Origin: Porphyromonas pasteri
GTDB lineage: Bacteria > Bacteroidota > Bacteroidia > Bacteroidales > Porphyromonadaceae
NCBI RefSeq assembly: GCF_014647755.1
Contig: NZ_BMPU01000001.1
Span: 248,001 to 312,000, forward strand
Length of the DNA stretch: 64,000 nt
Direction of reading: 5' to 3'
Positions 8,222 to 17,505 of this stretch are shown here, one piece after another. A program made the translations under genes and the position numbers. Under the pieces are notes generated by a model. The model searched no databases and had not been told where the DNA came from. It saw only the letters and a program-made list of their open reading frames with translations. Each line of letters starts with the position of its first letter. Position 1 is the first letter of the stretch.

Positions 8222-9616
8222 TTAGTTGAGGTAAGAGAGGAGGACGGCCTTGAATTCGTCTGCGAGACGCTGGGCCTCCTCAGCTGTAGGAGCTTCGGTG
8301 TAGATGCGGATGATGGGCTCGGTATTGCTTCGGCGCACATGTACCCACTCTGTCGGGAGGTCAATCTTCACCCCGTCAATGAGGTTGATATCTCCCTTGT
8401 CGCTGTATTCCTTGGCTAAGCGCTCCAAGAGAGCACCTGCATCAACGTTCGAAGGAAGGTCTACTCGCTGCTTGCTCATCGCATAGTTGGGGTAGGTGGC
8501 TCGGAGTTCGCTGACCTTCTTGCCGCTCTTTGCGAGGAGGGTGAGGAAGAGAGCGATACCTACGAGAGCGTCGCGTCCATAGTGGAGCTCGGGGTAAATC
8601 ACACCACCGTTCCCTTCTCCACCAATGAGTGCACCCGTCTCCTTCATCTTTGTGACTACGTTGACTTCGCCTACTGCTGCTGCCGTATAGCTGCCGCCAT
8701 GACGCTCTGTGACGTCACACAGAGCACGGGTCGAGCTGAGGTTGGAGACTGTATTTCCCCCTCCATTCAGCCGGAGTAGGTAGTCTGATACTGCGACCAG
8801 CGTATATTCTTCGCCGAAGAAAGCGCCACGCTCATCGATGATGGCTAAGCGGTCTACGTCGGGGTCTACAACGAAGCCTACATCGACCTTGCTGGATCCG
8901 ATAGCAGCACAGATCTCTGTGAGGTGCTCAGGGAGTGGCTCGGGATTGTGAGCAAAGTGTCCCGTAGGCTCAGCATTGAGAGCGGTGACGTGCTTGATTC
9001 CAAGAGCCTCGAAGAGTGCTGGTAGAGCAATGCCACCCACAGAGTTGACGCTGTCGAAGGCGACGTGGAAGTCTGCCTGGCGGATAGCCTCGACATCAAC
9101 TGATGGTAGAGCAAGTACAGCTTGAATATGCTCATTCAAATAGCTCTCCTCGCTCAGAATGCCTCCGATGTTGTCGACATCAGCGAAGTCAAAGCCTTCG
9201 CTCTCGGCGATACGCAGGATTTCTTTCCCTTCGGCATCGCTTAGGAATTCGCCACGGCTATTGAGCAGTTTGAGGGCATTCCACTGCTTGGGGTTGTGGC
9301 TTGCCGTGAGGATGATTCCTCCGTCAGCCTGCTTCCCTGTGACTGCCATCTCGGTTGTGGGCGTTGTGGCGAGCCCGATGTCGATGACATCACATCCCAT
9401 TCCGAGGAGCGTCCCCGTGACGATACGGTTGACCATGATGCCAGAGATGCGGGCATCTCTCCCCACGATGATCAGGGGGCGAGCCTTTTTTGTCTGCTGG
9501 CGGATGAAGGAGGCATAGGCAGCTGTGAACTGCGCCGTGCTAATGGGGTTGAGGCCATCGGTGACGTGTCCACCGATAGTCCCTCGTATACCCGAGATGG
9601 ACTTGATGAGTGTCAT
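8222..9616 (-). CDS. glmM: Phosphoglucosamine mutase (alpha-D-phosphohexomutase family)
   Basis: 464 residues, the normal length. It converts glucosamine-6-phosphate to glucosamine-1-phosphate for UDP-GlcNAc, hence peptidoglycan and LPS. TASHNP (104-109) holds the phosphorylated S106, DPDVDRLAI the metal-binding aspartates, and RRSNTEPIIRIYTEA the phosphate-binding loop. Phosphomannomutase or phosphoglucomutase activity is the alternative; GlmM is favoured by the N-terminal ISGIRGTIGG and overall length. It is followed by a hairpin, and the DUF4827 gene lies 18 bp upstream in the same direction, so they are probably co-transcribed. Confidence 0.85.
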   Translation of the reverse strand: MTLIKSISGIRGTIGGHVTDGLNPISTAQFTAAYASFIRQQTKKARPLIIVGRDARISGIMVNRIVTGTLLGMGCDVIDIGLATTPTTEMAVTGKQADGGIILTASHNPKQWNALKLLNSRGEFLSDAEGKEILRIAESEGFDFADVDNIGGILSEESYLNEHIQAVLALPSVDVEAIRQADFHVAFDSVNSVGGIALPALFEALGIKHVTALNAEPTGHFAHNPEPLPEHLTEICAAIGSSKVDVGFVVDPDVDRLAIIDERGAFFGEEYTLVAVSDYLLRLNGGGNTVSNLSSTRALCDVTERHGGSYTAAAVGEVNVVTKMKETGALIGGEGNGGVIYPELHYGRDALVGIALFLTLLAKSGKKVSELRATYPNYAMSKQRVDLPSNVDAGALLERLAKEYSDKGDINLIDGVKIDLPTEWVHVRRSNTEPIIRIYTEAPTAEEAQRLADEFKAVLLSYLN

Positions 9617-9634
9617 AAGGTGGGGAGAAGAAGG

Positions 9635-10267
9635 TTATTGCTGGGGCTTCGTGTAGAAGGTATAGACCGCCTTCTCTACGAAGAGGCTATTACCAGCGGT
9701 ATAGTTCTGTGAGGGACCGAGGTCGAAGGGGATGATGAGCTGTACGATAGCTCCATCACCGAGCAGCGACATAGGGAAAGCAACCCCTTCGCAGATAAGG
9801 TCTTCATAGACGCCACTTTCGTTGAGAGAACTGTAGTGGATCTTCCCTTCGCTGGTCTCCCATGAGGCATATCGGAAGAAGAGAGGACGGACATTGGTCT
9901 CTGTGAGGTTGTCGAAGATTGCTCCCTTGGACTGCGATACATTGAAGAAGTAGCCCTTCAGCTGTACCGAGACGGTGGTCTTATTTGCTTCAGGGCGGGT
10001 CGTCCCCTTGTCAAGCACACGTATATATAGTCCATTAGATAGACGATAGAATACATCGGGGTCAATGGTCGAGAGTAGTGTCTCGCTATTGAGCTCCTTC
10101 ACTGTGAATGATGATTCCTTGATCAGTCGGTCAATCGCTTGGCGCTGCTCTCTCTTGAGCTGGGAGAGAGGCTTAATGGAGCGATTCTTCTTGCAACTTC
10201 CCAGTGCCAACACGGGGATGAGAAGCAGTAGGAGCAGGGCGATGCGATGGGTGATAAGTCTATTCAT
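9635..10267 (-). CDS. DUF4827-type lipoprotein
   Basis: 210 residues with a lipoprotein signal peptide; the lipobox is LALGSC with Cys near residue 25. It resembles DUF4827 proteins of Bacteroidales, which have an FKBP-like look but no proven function. Visible features are KGYFFNVSQSKGAIFDN, a Y-rich core, and VQLIIPFDLGPSQNYT. It sits 18 bp upstream of glmM and 37 bp downstream of nrnA. A role in the envelope is inferred only from export. Confidence 0.65.
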   Translation of the reverse strand: MNRLITHRIALLLLLLIPVLALGSCKKNRSIKPLSQLKREQRQAIDRLIKESSFTVKELNSETLLSTIDPDVFYRLSNGLYIRVLDKGTTRPEANKTTVSVQLKGYFFNVSQSKGAIFDNLTETNVRPLFFRYASWETSEGKIHYSSLNESGVYEDLICEGVAFPMSLLGDGAIVQLIIPFDLGPSQNYTAGNSLFVEKAVYTFYTKPQQ

Positions 10268-10304
10268 TATTTCTGTCTATGCTTGCTGGACGGTGGTGAT
10301 GAGC

Positions 10305-11345
10305 TTAGATGGCTTCTTGAGCTCTCAGTTTCCTTAGTTCACAAAGGTAGATATTTTTAGCCTCTTGGATAGAGCCTTGGTGCTCAGCTCCTGCGGCATT
10401 GAGGTGTCCTCCTCCTCCAAAGCCTGTGCTGGCGAGTTGATTGACGGGAAAGGTGCCCGTGGATCGGAAGGAGAGCTTGACTTGAGTCTTATCCTCTCGG
10501 ATGAAGCAACAGCAGTCAATTCCCTCGATAGTCAAGGGGATATTTACCAGCCCCTCCGTATCACCCTTTGTTGCCCCGAAGCGCTGAAGTTCCTCTTGAG
10601 TAAGGATGATACAGGCCGCACGGAGTTCGGGATAGAGCTCGAGCTTCTGATCGAGGACGTAGCCCTGGAGACGAACTTGTATCTCGGGATTGTGATAGGT
10701 AAGGCGATCGATGATATGTAGGTAGTCTGCTCCACGAGCCAATAGGTCTGAAGTCGTGGTGAAGAGCTCTGGCGAGAGGTGACTATACATAAAGCGTCCC
10801 GTATCGGTGATGATCCCAGTAAGCAGGAGCGTTGCAACCTCAGATGTGATATGCTGCTCCCAGCCTAGAGATAGGATAAGGGCGTGGATTAGCTCACAAG
10901 TTGCAGAGGCCTCGGGATAGCTGAAGTTCAGAGTAAAAGTGGGATCAGGGTCGAGGTGGTGGTCAATGAGGATGTGGGGAGCTTTGGACTGCTCTGTGGC
11001 CTCAATGAGTGGAGTATAGCGCAGGCGGCTTGGCTGGTTGTGATCGAGGTGAAAGAGGAGGTCAGCTTTATGGATTGCTCTAAGGCTCTCTTCTTCAGCG
11101 TCAGGATAGATCAGAAGCTCATCAAGGAGTGGAAGCCAGCTGAGGTAGTTCTCGATACGGTCAGGGCTGAGGACACGGATGGTAGCCTCTGGATGTACTG
11201 TCTGAAGGACTTTTGCCCAAGCTAAGGTACTGCCCAAAGCATCACCATCGGGAGCTGTGTGGGGGAGGATGATGATATTGTGATGGCTGAGTATTAGTTG
11301 GCGCAGCTGCTCTACGCGCTCTATAGACCAGTGGTATTTACCCAT
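10305..11345 (-). CDS. nrnA: DHH-family phosphoesterase, NrnA-like nano-RNase / pAp phosphatase
   Basis: 346 residues. It has the DHH motifs of NrnA: PDGDALGS near residue 30, FHLDHNQPS, LIDHHLDPD (the DHH triad) and GIITDTGRF, then the C-terminal DHHA1 glycine-rich loop GFGGGGHLNAAG. Such proteins degrade 2-5-nt RNAs and dephosphorylate 3'-phosphoadenosine 5'-phosphate using manganese. ATG at 11345 is preceded by the hairpin at 11370-11410, which ends the M48 transcript. It is followed closely by the DUF4827 gene. Confidence 0.87.
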   Translation of the reverse strand: MGKYHWSIERVEQLRQLILSHHNIIILPHTAPDGDALGSTLAWAKVLQTVHPEATIRVLSPDRIENYLSWLPLLDELLIYPDAEEESLRAIHKADLLFHLDHNQPSRLRYTPLIEATEQSKAPHILIDHHLDPDPTFTLNFSYPEASATCELIHALILSLGWEQHITSEVATLLLTGIITDTGRFMYSHLSPELFTTTSDLLARGADYLHIIDRLTYHNPEIQVRLQGYVLDQKLELYPELRAACIILTQEELQRFGATKGDTEGLVNIPLTIEGIDCCCFIREDKTQVKLSFRSTGTFPVNQLASTGFGGGGHLNAAGAEHQGSIQEAKNIYLCELRKLRAQEAI

Positions 11346-11369
11346 ATTACTATGTACGAGGATTGTGGT

Positions 11370-11410
11370 AGCCCCATGCTATGAGTGTTCTTCGCTCATA
11401 GCATGGGGCT
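11370..11410 (-). terminator. Terminator of the M48 protease gene
   Basis: AGCCCCATGCTATGAG (11370-11385) pairs perfectly with CTCATAGCATGGGGCT (11395-11410), a 16-bp stem with a 9-nt loop, between the M48 stop and the nrnA start. Confidence 0.8.
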
Positions 11411-11443
11411 CTTCTATGAAATGTTGATAGGAAGTCCTTTCTA

Positions 11444-12382
11444 CTATCTGTTGTTGAGGTAGTTTGCTACGTCATTAGCACGCACGCTACGCGCGTTGCT
11501 CTGACGACGAGACTGGCTGGACGATCCCGAGTTGCTACTTGCTGGTGCGCTACCCTGGCCCTTGTAATATTGGAGAGCAGTGGGTAGGTAGGCTTCAATT
11601 GCCTTGATGCGGTTGGCATCACTGGGGTGAGTGCTTAGGAGTTCACTCTGCTGACCGCCACCCTTTGACTGGGCCATCTTCTGCCAGAAGTTCACTGCGT
11701 AGCGGGGATCATAGCCTGCAATAGCCATAAGTACAAGCCCCATCTTGTCAGCTTCATATTCCTGCTTACGACCGAAGGGGAGGAGTACGCCGACCTGAGC
11801 ACCGAGACCATAGGCTTGGTTCAGGATCCCACTCAACATCCCTGAGCGCGAGCCTACAGTAGCCCCGAGGAGCTGTCCGCCAGCTTGCATGAGCATCTGG
11901 TTGCTGATACGTTCGTTGGCGTGCTTAGCCAGTGCGTGGCTCAGCTCGTGACCCATAACGGCTGCGAGCTCATCGTCAGAATGGCTACCATTACCGACGA
12001 GGTTCAGAAGTCCTGTATAGACGACGATCTTTCCGCCAGGCATACAGAAGGCATTAACCTGCTTGCTGTCGACTACATTGAATTCCCAGCTCAGTGTCGA
12101 GAGCATGGATTCATAGCCATTCTGCTTGAGGTAGATGTTAGTAGCAGCAGCCAGACGACGGCCCACCTGAGTGACCTTGTTGTTGTACGTGCTATTGTGG
12201 CTGAGCTGAGACTTGCTGATGAACTGGCGATACTGCGTCGCACTGGCGGCGAGGATCTCACCATCGGAGACGAGGTTGAGCTGGCGACGGCCCGTGATGG
12301 GTACCGTACCGCAGCTGTTGAAGATAAGGAGGCCGATACCGAAGAGGGTAGTCAGGGCTATGCTAAGCTTCTTCATATTCAT
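11444..12382 (-). CDS. M48-family metalloprotease lipoprotein
   Basis: About 312 residues from ATG 12382 (MNMKKLS); a TTG 30 bp upstream is also open but adds atypical residues before the signal peptide. The lipobox Cys is C24. The zinc motif HELSH is at about 145-149, preceded by the DELAAVMG helix; EYEAD near 208-212 gives the third ligand. This fits periplasmic LoiP/YggG-like proteases that clear misfolded envelope proteins. The C-terminus is Ser/Arg-rich and low complexity (about 275-300). It is transcribed after the CapA-like gene with a 42-bp gap. Confidence 0.85.
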   Translation of the reverse strand: MNMKKLSIALTTLFGIGLLIFNSCGTVPITGRRQLNLVSDGEILAASATQYRQFISKSQLSHNSTYNNKVTQVGRRLAAATNIYLKQNGYESMLSTLSWEFNVVDSKQVNAFCMPGGKIVVYTGLLNLVGNGSHSDDELAAVMGHELSHALAKHANERISNQMLMQAGGQLLGATVGSRSGMLSGILNQAYGLGAQVGVLLPFGRKQEYEADKMGLVLMAIAGYDPRYAVNFWQKMAQSKGGGQQSELLSTHPSDANRIKAIEAYLPTALQYYKGQGSAPASSNSGSSSQSRRQSNARSVRANDVANYLNNR

Positions 12383-12424
12383 AAGAGTTGGAGTCGTAAT
12401 TAAGTGATACAATATAATAGGGAG

Positions 12425-13582
12425 CTACTTGACGAGAGGGATCATCTTATAGTAGCACTGGAAGGCTTTCAGGTCGCTGGCTTCTTTTGAGGCCATACCT
12501 TCGGGTATTGAGTCTAAGTCTACGGGACGAAGACGATAGATCGCCTGTCCGTTGGGTGAGCGCTTCTCGACGAAAACATACTGGTAGTGTGGCTTGGTCG
12601 TCCAAGCTGCATTCTTGCTTTGTCGGGTCAGCGTCAAGGAGAGGAGCATTCCACCGCGAGTAGCTGGTGGAGTGATTTGGTTGCTAATGAAGTTCCCCAT
12701 CGAGTAGATAACGAAGGTCTCTCCACGCTGCGTATCTTGTCCCTGGAGGCGCGTGCTCTCTTGCACGACGTGAGGGTGGCTACCGATGACGGCATCTACG
12801 CCTTGGTCAGCGAGCCATTGCGCGAGCTCTCGCTGGGCTCGGTTCGGGGACTTCTCGTACTCGTTACCCCAGTGGATCTGTACGATCTTGTACTCTGCTC
12901 CGAGGCTATCTGCACGGCGTAGGTCTGCCGCGATGTGCTCTTTGCTTATCGTGTCTATGACAGTTGGGTGGGGAATTGGAAGCCCATTGGTGCCATAGGT
13001 GTAGGCAAGGATAGCCAGCTTAATCCCTCGAACGGATTGTATGAGGGGAGTGCGTGCTGGGCGCTCACTGAGGTTGCGATAGCTCCCTGTGGTGGCTATC
13101 CCGAGGCTGTCAAGTACATCGATGGTATGGGTAATACCGTAGCCTCGGCGATCGCAGCTGTGATTGTTGGATGTCGTGAGGATGTCAAAGCCAGCTTCAC
13201 GGAGGGCTACTGCGAGGGCTTCGGGGGAGGAGAACATGGGATAACCGCTGTAAGGCTTCCCTCCAAAGGTCGTCTCCAGATTGCCTATCGCCAGGTCTGC
13301 TCGCTCAATGGCGGGGCGTACAAGACCAAAGCTTTGAGCGAAATCATAGCTCCCATCCGCTTGGGCTGCTGCACGTATCTGCGGCCCATGAGTCATAATG
13401 TCTCCAGCAAAGATAAGCTCGAGCGTATCGCCACGTAGGGTCGTACTATCGATGTGTGCAGATGCAGCCTGGCTCTGTGTGCTACTCTGCCCATGGCAGG
13501 ATAGTGCGAGTAGGCAGGCTGAGAGCGCTGTAGTAGATACGAGTGAGCGACGTAGCCCCCTCAAGAAATGAAGGTGGAGCAT
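12425..13582 (-). CDS. CapA-family (poly-gamma-glutamate synthesis type) lipoprotein
   Basis: 385 residues. A lipoprotein signal peptide has its Cys near residue 29 (LALSCHG). The PGA_cap metallophosphatase-like domain shows IFAGDIMTHG, AIGNLETTFGG, TTSNNHSCDRRG, QIHWGNEYEKSP, GSHPHVVQ and YSMGNFISNQ. In Bacillus CapA takes part in polyglutamate capsule making; in Bacteroidota these proteins stand alone without capB/capC, as here, and their substrate is unknown. It lies 2 bp after the rsgA stop, so it is translationally close to rsgA. Confidence 0.85.
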   Translation of the reverse strand: MLHLHFLRGLRRSLVSTTALSACLLALSCHGQSSTQSQAASAHIDSTTLRGDTLELIFAGDIMTHGPQIRAAAQADGSYDFAQSFGLVRPAIERADLAIGNLETTFGGKPYSGYPMFSSPEALAVALREAGFDILTTSNNHSCDRRGYGITHTIDVLDSLGIATTGSYRNLSERPARTPLIQSVRGIKLAILAYTYGTNGLPIPHPTVIDTISKEHIAADLRRADSLGAEYKIVQIHWGNEYEKSPNRAQRELAQWLADQGVDAVIGSHPHVVQESTRLQGQDTQRGETFVIYSMGNFISNQITPPATRGGMLLSLTLTRQSKNAAWTTKPHYQYVFVEKRSPNGQAIYRLRPVDLDSIPEGMASKEASDLKAFQCYYKMIPLVK

Positions 13583-13584
13583 AT

Positions 13585-14538
13585 TTACTTGTATTCGGGA
13601 CGATACTTCCCACTCTCCTTATCCTCGAGGATGCCGAGATAGCTAATGTAGCGGGAAGAAGCTATACGCCCAGCCTCGACGGCTTCGCGTACGGCGCATC
13701 CAGGCTCATGGGTGTGTGTACAGTTGCCAAAGCGGCAAGCAGTACTCTCCTCGAAGAGCTCTGGGAAGTAATGGGACACCTCAGCATCCTCCATCTCGAG
13801 CATACCGAAGCCCTTGATACCTGGAGTGTCGATGAGATAGCCTCCCTCGGAGTAGGGGAGTGGGACCATCTGTGAGAAGGTCGTGGTGTGCATCCCCTTG
13901 AAGTGAGCTAATGAGATAGATCCTGTGCGTAGCTCTACGCCTGGGATCAGCTGATTGATGAGGGTACTCTTCCCCACACCAGAGTGTCCACTGAAGAGCG
14001 TGATCTTTCCCTTGAGGTGGTCAATGAGGGCTTCGACACCCTCTCCCGTCGTCGCTGAGACTCGGTGACAGGGATAGCCAATCCCTTCGTAGAGGGCGAT
14101 GAGCTCCTCCATATAGTCGATAGCCTCTGGAGTATAGAGGTCTATCTTGTTGAAGATAAGTTCCGTGGGGACTCGGTAGGCCTCTGCTGTGGCGAGGAAG
14201 CGGTCGATGAAGGTCGTACTGGTCTCAGGTGCTGCGATAGTGCAGACGAGGAAGGACGCATCGATGTTTGCAGCCAGGATGTGGGACTCCTTGGAGAGGT
14301 TTGCAGCCCGGCGGATGATGTAGTTCTTACGGGGGAGGATATCCTTGATGTAGAGGGGCTCTTCCTCCGCTTGGCCTGAGGTCTGCTCTACGACGACGTG
14401 GTCTCCGACGACGATAGGGTTGGTCGAGCGGAAGCCACGTAGACGAAGGTTCCCCTTGGCTAGACACGGGCGCTCTACACCATCCTCCGTGAGGACGATG
14501 TAGTGGCTACCTGTATTCTTAATGACTAAGCCTGTCAA
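13585..14538 (-). CDS. rsgA: Ribosome small subunit-dependent GTPase A
   Basis: 317 residues. RsgA is a circularly permuted GTPase that checks late 30S maturation. An N-terminal OB fold is followed by permuted G motifs (NKIDLY as G4, then GHSGVGKST as G1 and DTPGIKGF as G3), then a zinc knuckle [14 protein letters not shown]. The start appears to be TTG at 14538: [12 protein letters not shown] matches the conserved N-terminus of Bacteroidota RsgA and no ATG lies nearby. It is 36 bp downstream of frr. Confidence 0.93.
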   Translation of the reverse strand: MTGLVIKNTGSHYIVLTEDGVERPCLAKGNLRLRGFRSTNPIVVGDHVVVEQTSGQAEEEPLYIKDILPRKNYIIRRAANLSKESHILAANIDASFLVCTIAAPETSTTFIDRFLATAEAYRVPTELIFNKIDLYTPEAIDYMEELIALYEGIGYPCHRVSATTGEGVEALIDHLKGKITLFSGHSGVGKSTLINQLIPGVELRTGSISLAHFKGMHTTTFSQMVPLPYSEGGYLIDTPGIKGFGMLEMEDAEVSHYFPELFEESTACRFGNCTHTHEPGCAVREAVEAGRIASSRYISYLGILEDKESGKYRPEYK

Positions 14539-14574
14539 TGCTTTGATAACGTGGATGGCGGTCTCGCGCGGAGC

Positions 14575-15138
14575 TTAGACCGTCATGATCTCCTTCTCCT
14601 TAGCTGCGAAGAGCTCGTCGATCTTCTTGATGAAGCGGTCGTGGAGCTTCTGTACTTCGCCTTCAGCGTCCTTAGCTACGTCCTCAGGAGTGTTGTCTGC
14701 TTTGATACTCTTCTTGATCGCATCATTGGTATCACGGCGAGCATTGCGTACGCTTACCTTGGCATTCTCTGCGTCAGCCTTGACCTGCTTGACGAGTTCG
14801 CGACGGCGGTCTTCGGTGAGCGGGGGGATGCCGAGGCGGATCAGCTCGCCATTGTTCTCTGGGGTGATGCCGAGAGGGGAGTTGATGATAGCACGCTCGA
14901 TGTCACGGATGATACCCTTTTCCCAAGGAGTGATGACAATGCTCTTAGCATCGGGTATGGTGACAGTACCTACCTGCGTCAGAGGGACGGGGCTACCATA
15001 GTACTCGACCATGATACCGTCGAGGATCTTGACGTTGGCCTTACCGGCACGTACACGAGCGAGCGCCTCCTCGAGGTGCTCTACGGTCTTCTCCATCTGG
15101 CTGGCGGCTTGTGCTATCAGCCCTTTCAGTTCGCTCAT
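14575..15138 (-). CDS. frr: Ribosome recycling factor
   Basis: 187 residues, typical for the family. Frees ribosomes from mRNA after termination together with EF-G. The whole protein is one three-helix bundle with an inserted beta domain; diagnostic segments are [30 protein letters not shown] and [17 protein letters not shown]. It follows pyrH by 41 bp, the classical pyrH-frr order, and precedes rsgA. Confidence 0.97.
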   Translation of the reverse strand: MSELKGLIAQAASQMEKTVEHLEEALARVRAGKANVKILDGIMVEYYGSPVPLTQVGTVTIPDAKSIVITPWEKGIIRDIERAIINSPLGITPENNGELIRLGIPPLTEDRRRELVKQVKADAENAKVSVRNARRDTNDAIKKSIKADNTPEDVAKDAEGEVQKLHDRFIKKIDELFAAKEKEIMTV

Positions 15139-15179
15139 AGAGTTTATTTAGTCGTTGTTGATAGGATAGTTGCTTGTTC

Positions 15180-15890
15180 TTAGAAGCCCACGTAGGTGCC
15201 GATAGGCTCGCCACTGAGGACCTTGAGGAGGTTGCCTGGAGTGTCCATATCGAAGACGATGATGGGTAGATTGTTCTCCATACACATGGTGGTAGCTGTG
15301 AGGTCCATAACCTTTAGCCCACGCTGGTAGATCTCATCATAGGTGATGCGATCGAACTTCGTAGCCGTAGGATCCTTCTCGGGGTCGGCGGTATAGATGC
15401 CGTCGACACGCGTCCCCTTGAGCATGACATCAGCCTCGAGCTCGATACCGCGGAGGGACGAACCTGTATCGGTCGTGAAGAAGGGATTCCCCGTTCCGCC
15501 CGAGAGGATGACGACTTCGCCTGCCTCAAGGGCATCGATGGCGCGACGCTTGGAGTAGAATTCGCCGATAGGCTCCATTCGGATTGCAGTGAGTACTCTG
15601 TTCTTCACACCACGAGAGGTGAGTGCTGAGCCGAGGGCTAAGCTATTGATGACGGTGGCCAGCATACCCATTTGGTCGCCTTGCACACGGTCGAAGCCTT
15701 GGGCGGCACCACTTAATCCGCGGAAGATGTTGCCACCACCGATGACGATGGCCACTTGTATGCCGCGCTTGACTGCCGCTTCGATGTCTTGTGCATAGTC
15801 AGCGAGGCGGTCATTGTCGATGCCGTATTGCTTCGCTCCCATGAGCGATTCGCCACTGAGCTTGAGGAGTACTCGTCTGAAGTTATTCAT
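15180..15890 (-). CDS. pyrH: UMP kinase
   Basis: 236 residues, standard length. It phosphorylates UMP to UDP in the cytoplasm. The amino-acid-kinase fold is marked by VLLKLSGESLMG at the N-terminus, VIGGGNIFRG, the GGTGNPFFTTDT loop and DMDTPGNLLKVLSGE at the C-terminus. First gene of a pyrH-frr-rsgA-capA-like run. Its upstream region, shared with a divergent lipoprotein gene, holds family A array A1. Confidence 0.96.
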   Translation of the reverse strand: MNNFRRVLLKLSGESLMGAKQYGIDNDRLADYAQDIEAAVKRGIQVAIVIGGGNIFRGLSGAAQGFDRVQGDQMGMLATVINSLALGSALTSRGVKNRVLTAIRMEPIGEFYSKRRAIDALEAGEVVILSGGTGNPFFTTDTGSSLRGIELEADVMLKGTRVDGIYTADPEKDPTATKFDRITYDEIYQRGLKVMDLTATTMCMENNLPIIVFDMDTPGNLLKVLSGEPIGTYVGF

Positions 15891-16028
15891 TTCGTTCTCT
15901 TTGAATATAGCTACTACTATGGTGCAAAGAAACGACTTTTACGCCTAATCTCCACGCAGGTGCGCTCTGCTCTGAGTTTAATGCTCAGCTTGCGCTGGGA
16001 GAGAGCCTTTGTAGAGGGGGGTAAATGA

Positions 16029-16129
16029 ACCAGTACTGGTCAGCGATCCAACCAGTACTGGTCACCCCTGTCTACCAGTACTGGTCACGACGCGAAGTAG
16101 TACTGGTCACGATGCCGACCAGTACTGGT
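16029..16129. repeat. Family A palindrome array A1, 5 units, 22-23-bp pitch
   Basis: ACCAGTACTGGT begins at 16029, 16051, 16074, 16096 (degenerate, AGTAGTACTGGT) and 16118, steps of 22, 23, 22 and 22 bp. Four of five palindromes are perfect, and spacers of 10-11 bp vary. The array fills the divergent gap between pyrH (start 15890) and the DUF4230 lipoprotein gene (start 16220). Confidence 0.9.
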
Positions 16130-16186
16130 TTGTTTTTCTCTCCTTTAGAGGTGGCTCTCCCACCCGCATAAGCAGGGGGAAGTTCG

Positions 16187-16194
16187 TATCTTTG
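16187..16194 (+). promoter_or_regulatory. Possible -7 box upstream of DUF4230 gene
   Basis: TATCTTTG fits TAnnTTTG, 26 bp upstream of the start codon at 16220 and 58 bp right of array A1. No clear -33 TTG is seen at the expected distance. Confidence 0.45.
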
Positions 16195-16219
16195 TCCTCA
16201 TAAAATAAGTAGATAAGAT

Positions 16220-16867
16220 ATGTCTCGACTCAATAGCTGGATGAGCTACTTTGTGCTGGTGCTTCTCTCCTTCTCTTTCGCTGCCTGCTCACAGAAAGAG
16301 GAGAAAGAGGAGACACCCCCAGTACAGCTCCTCCTGATCCAAGCCCAAAGCCTCTCGCGCCTCGAGTTGGCTACGACACAGGTACGTATTGTCCTCAAGA
16401 TCGATCCTCACCGCGACGGCTTCTTAGGATTTAAGAAGCTCTTCGGCTCGAAGGAAACCCGTGTGGAGCTCCTTAGCCAAGCCTCTGCCTACTGCGATCT
16501 CTCGCTACTCACGGAGAAAAGTATCGTACAGCAGGCCGATAGCACGGTAGACCTCTATCTACCGCCAATCGAGGTCAAGCGGGAGCTGGATAATCTGAAC
16601 CACAACGTCCTGCAGGAGCCTACGGGCTTACGTCGTCGCCTATCGACCAACGAACTTGATGAGATCATTCGCTCTCGCCAGACGATGATCGACGGGCTCG
16701 TTACCAAAGCTTTGGAGCAAGAGCGGGGCGCACTAATCCGCACGGCATCGGCTACGCTGACGAATAAGCTGCAGCCGATCTTCCGTGACCTCCGCCTTAC
16801 GGTGCGTGTCCACTTGGACGAAGCCGATGCCTCCCTCATTCAGTCCTCTAAGTCCGCAGCACAATGA
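16220..16867 (+). CDS. DUF4230-like lipoprotein (first of pair)
   Basis: 215 residues with a lipobox ending at C23 (SFAACSQ), so anchored in the envelope. The body resembles DUF4230 proteins: a beta-rich N-terminal half with LATTQVRIVLKID, then helices with LEQERGALIRTASATL. Function unknown. The next gene starts inside its stop (ATGA overlap at 16864-16867) and encodes a second protein of the same type, so the two probably act together. The strand switches here relative to pyrH. Confidence 0.6.
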   Translation: MSRLNSWMSYFVLVLLSFSFAACSQKEEKEETPPVQLLLIQAQSLSRLELATTQVRIVLKIDPHRDGFLGFKKLFGSKETRVELLSQASAYCDLSLLTEKSIVQQADSTVDLYLPPIEVKRELDNLNHNVLQEPTGLRRRLSTNELDEIIRSRQTMIDGLVTKALEQERGALIRTASATLTNKLQPIFRDLRLTVRVHLDEADASLIQSSKSAAQ

Positions 16868-17505
16868 TAAAGCTCTCTTGGCGGATCCTTCGCCCGATCC
16901 TACTCCTTATTATATGTATAGCTGCGGGGCTCTTTATCTACCATAAGTTCTTCCGCAAGGCACCCCAGCCCGAGGTGACGACTGAGGAACTGCAGATGAA
17001 GGTCAGTCAGCGCCTGCGCCTCATCACCGAAGAGATCAGCTACCGGCAGGATGTCAATCTCTATGAAGCGGGGCAGCATGCTGTGGGCACTGCTGACCTC
17101 GTCGCCTACGTCAAGTACGACCTTGAGAAACTCCACTTCACGACGGCAGGCGACACTGTCTACGTGAGCCTTCCTGCGCCCGAGCTGGAGTTGGGACGAC
17201 GCCCAGGCGGAAATCACTCCGTGCGCTACTATCTGGATCGTGGTGGGCGCCTTGGTGAAGCCAGCGCTGACCGCGTAGCGATACGCCGCTTCGACGAACG
17301 CATCCTTCGTGATGCGGAGCTGGATATACGCACCAGCCCCCGCTACCTCCCCGCCGCACAGCAGCGTGCCGAGGAGCAGCTCCAGCGCTTCCTCTCCGCC
17401 TTAGCTCCCCAGCGCGTCATCCTTGTTGTCCCTGAGATCCGTATGCCCCAAGGTGATCTCCCCGCCGCTTCCTCCACTTCCCTTCCTCATGATCAGCGTC
17501 AATAA
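16864..17505 (+). CDS. DUF4230-like membrane-anchored protein (second of pair)
   Basis: 213 residues. One N-terminal membrane segment (about 9-28, rich in I and L) is followed by an exported domain with YRQDVNLYEAG, ADLVAYVKYDLEKL and DTVYVSLPAPELE, the DUF4230 look. Its start overlaps the previous stop by 4 bp, and its last 17 bp overlap the ABC-F start. The C-terminal tail is proline/alanine/serine rich. Partner of the preceding lipoprotein by context; function unknown. Confidence 0.6.
   Translation: MIKLSWRILRPILLLIICIAAGLFIYHKFFRKAPQPEVTTEELQMKVSQRLRLITEEISYRQDVNLYEAGQHAVGTADLVAYVKYDLEKLHFTTAGDTVYVSLPAPELELGRRPGGNHSVRYYLDRGGRLGEASADRVAIRRFDERILRDAELDIRTSPRYLPAAQQRAEEQLQRFLSALAPQRVILVVPEIRMPQGDLPAASSTSLPHDQRQ

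Noticed and set aside
6679-8364. Long ATG-led version of rlmD reaching 8364
   Set aside because: It would overlap glmM by over 140 bp and cross the glmM hairpin; the added N-terminus does not look like the family.
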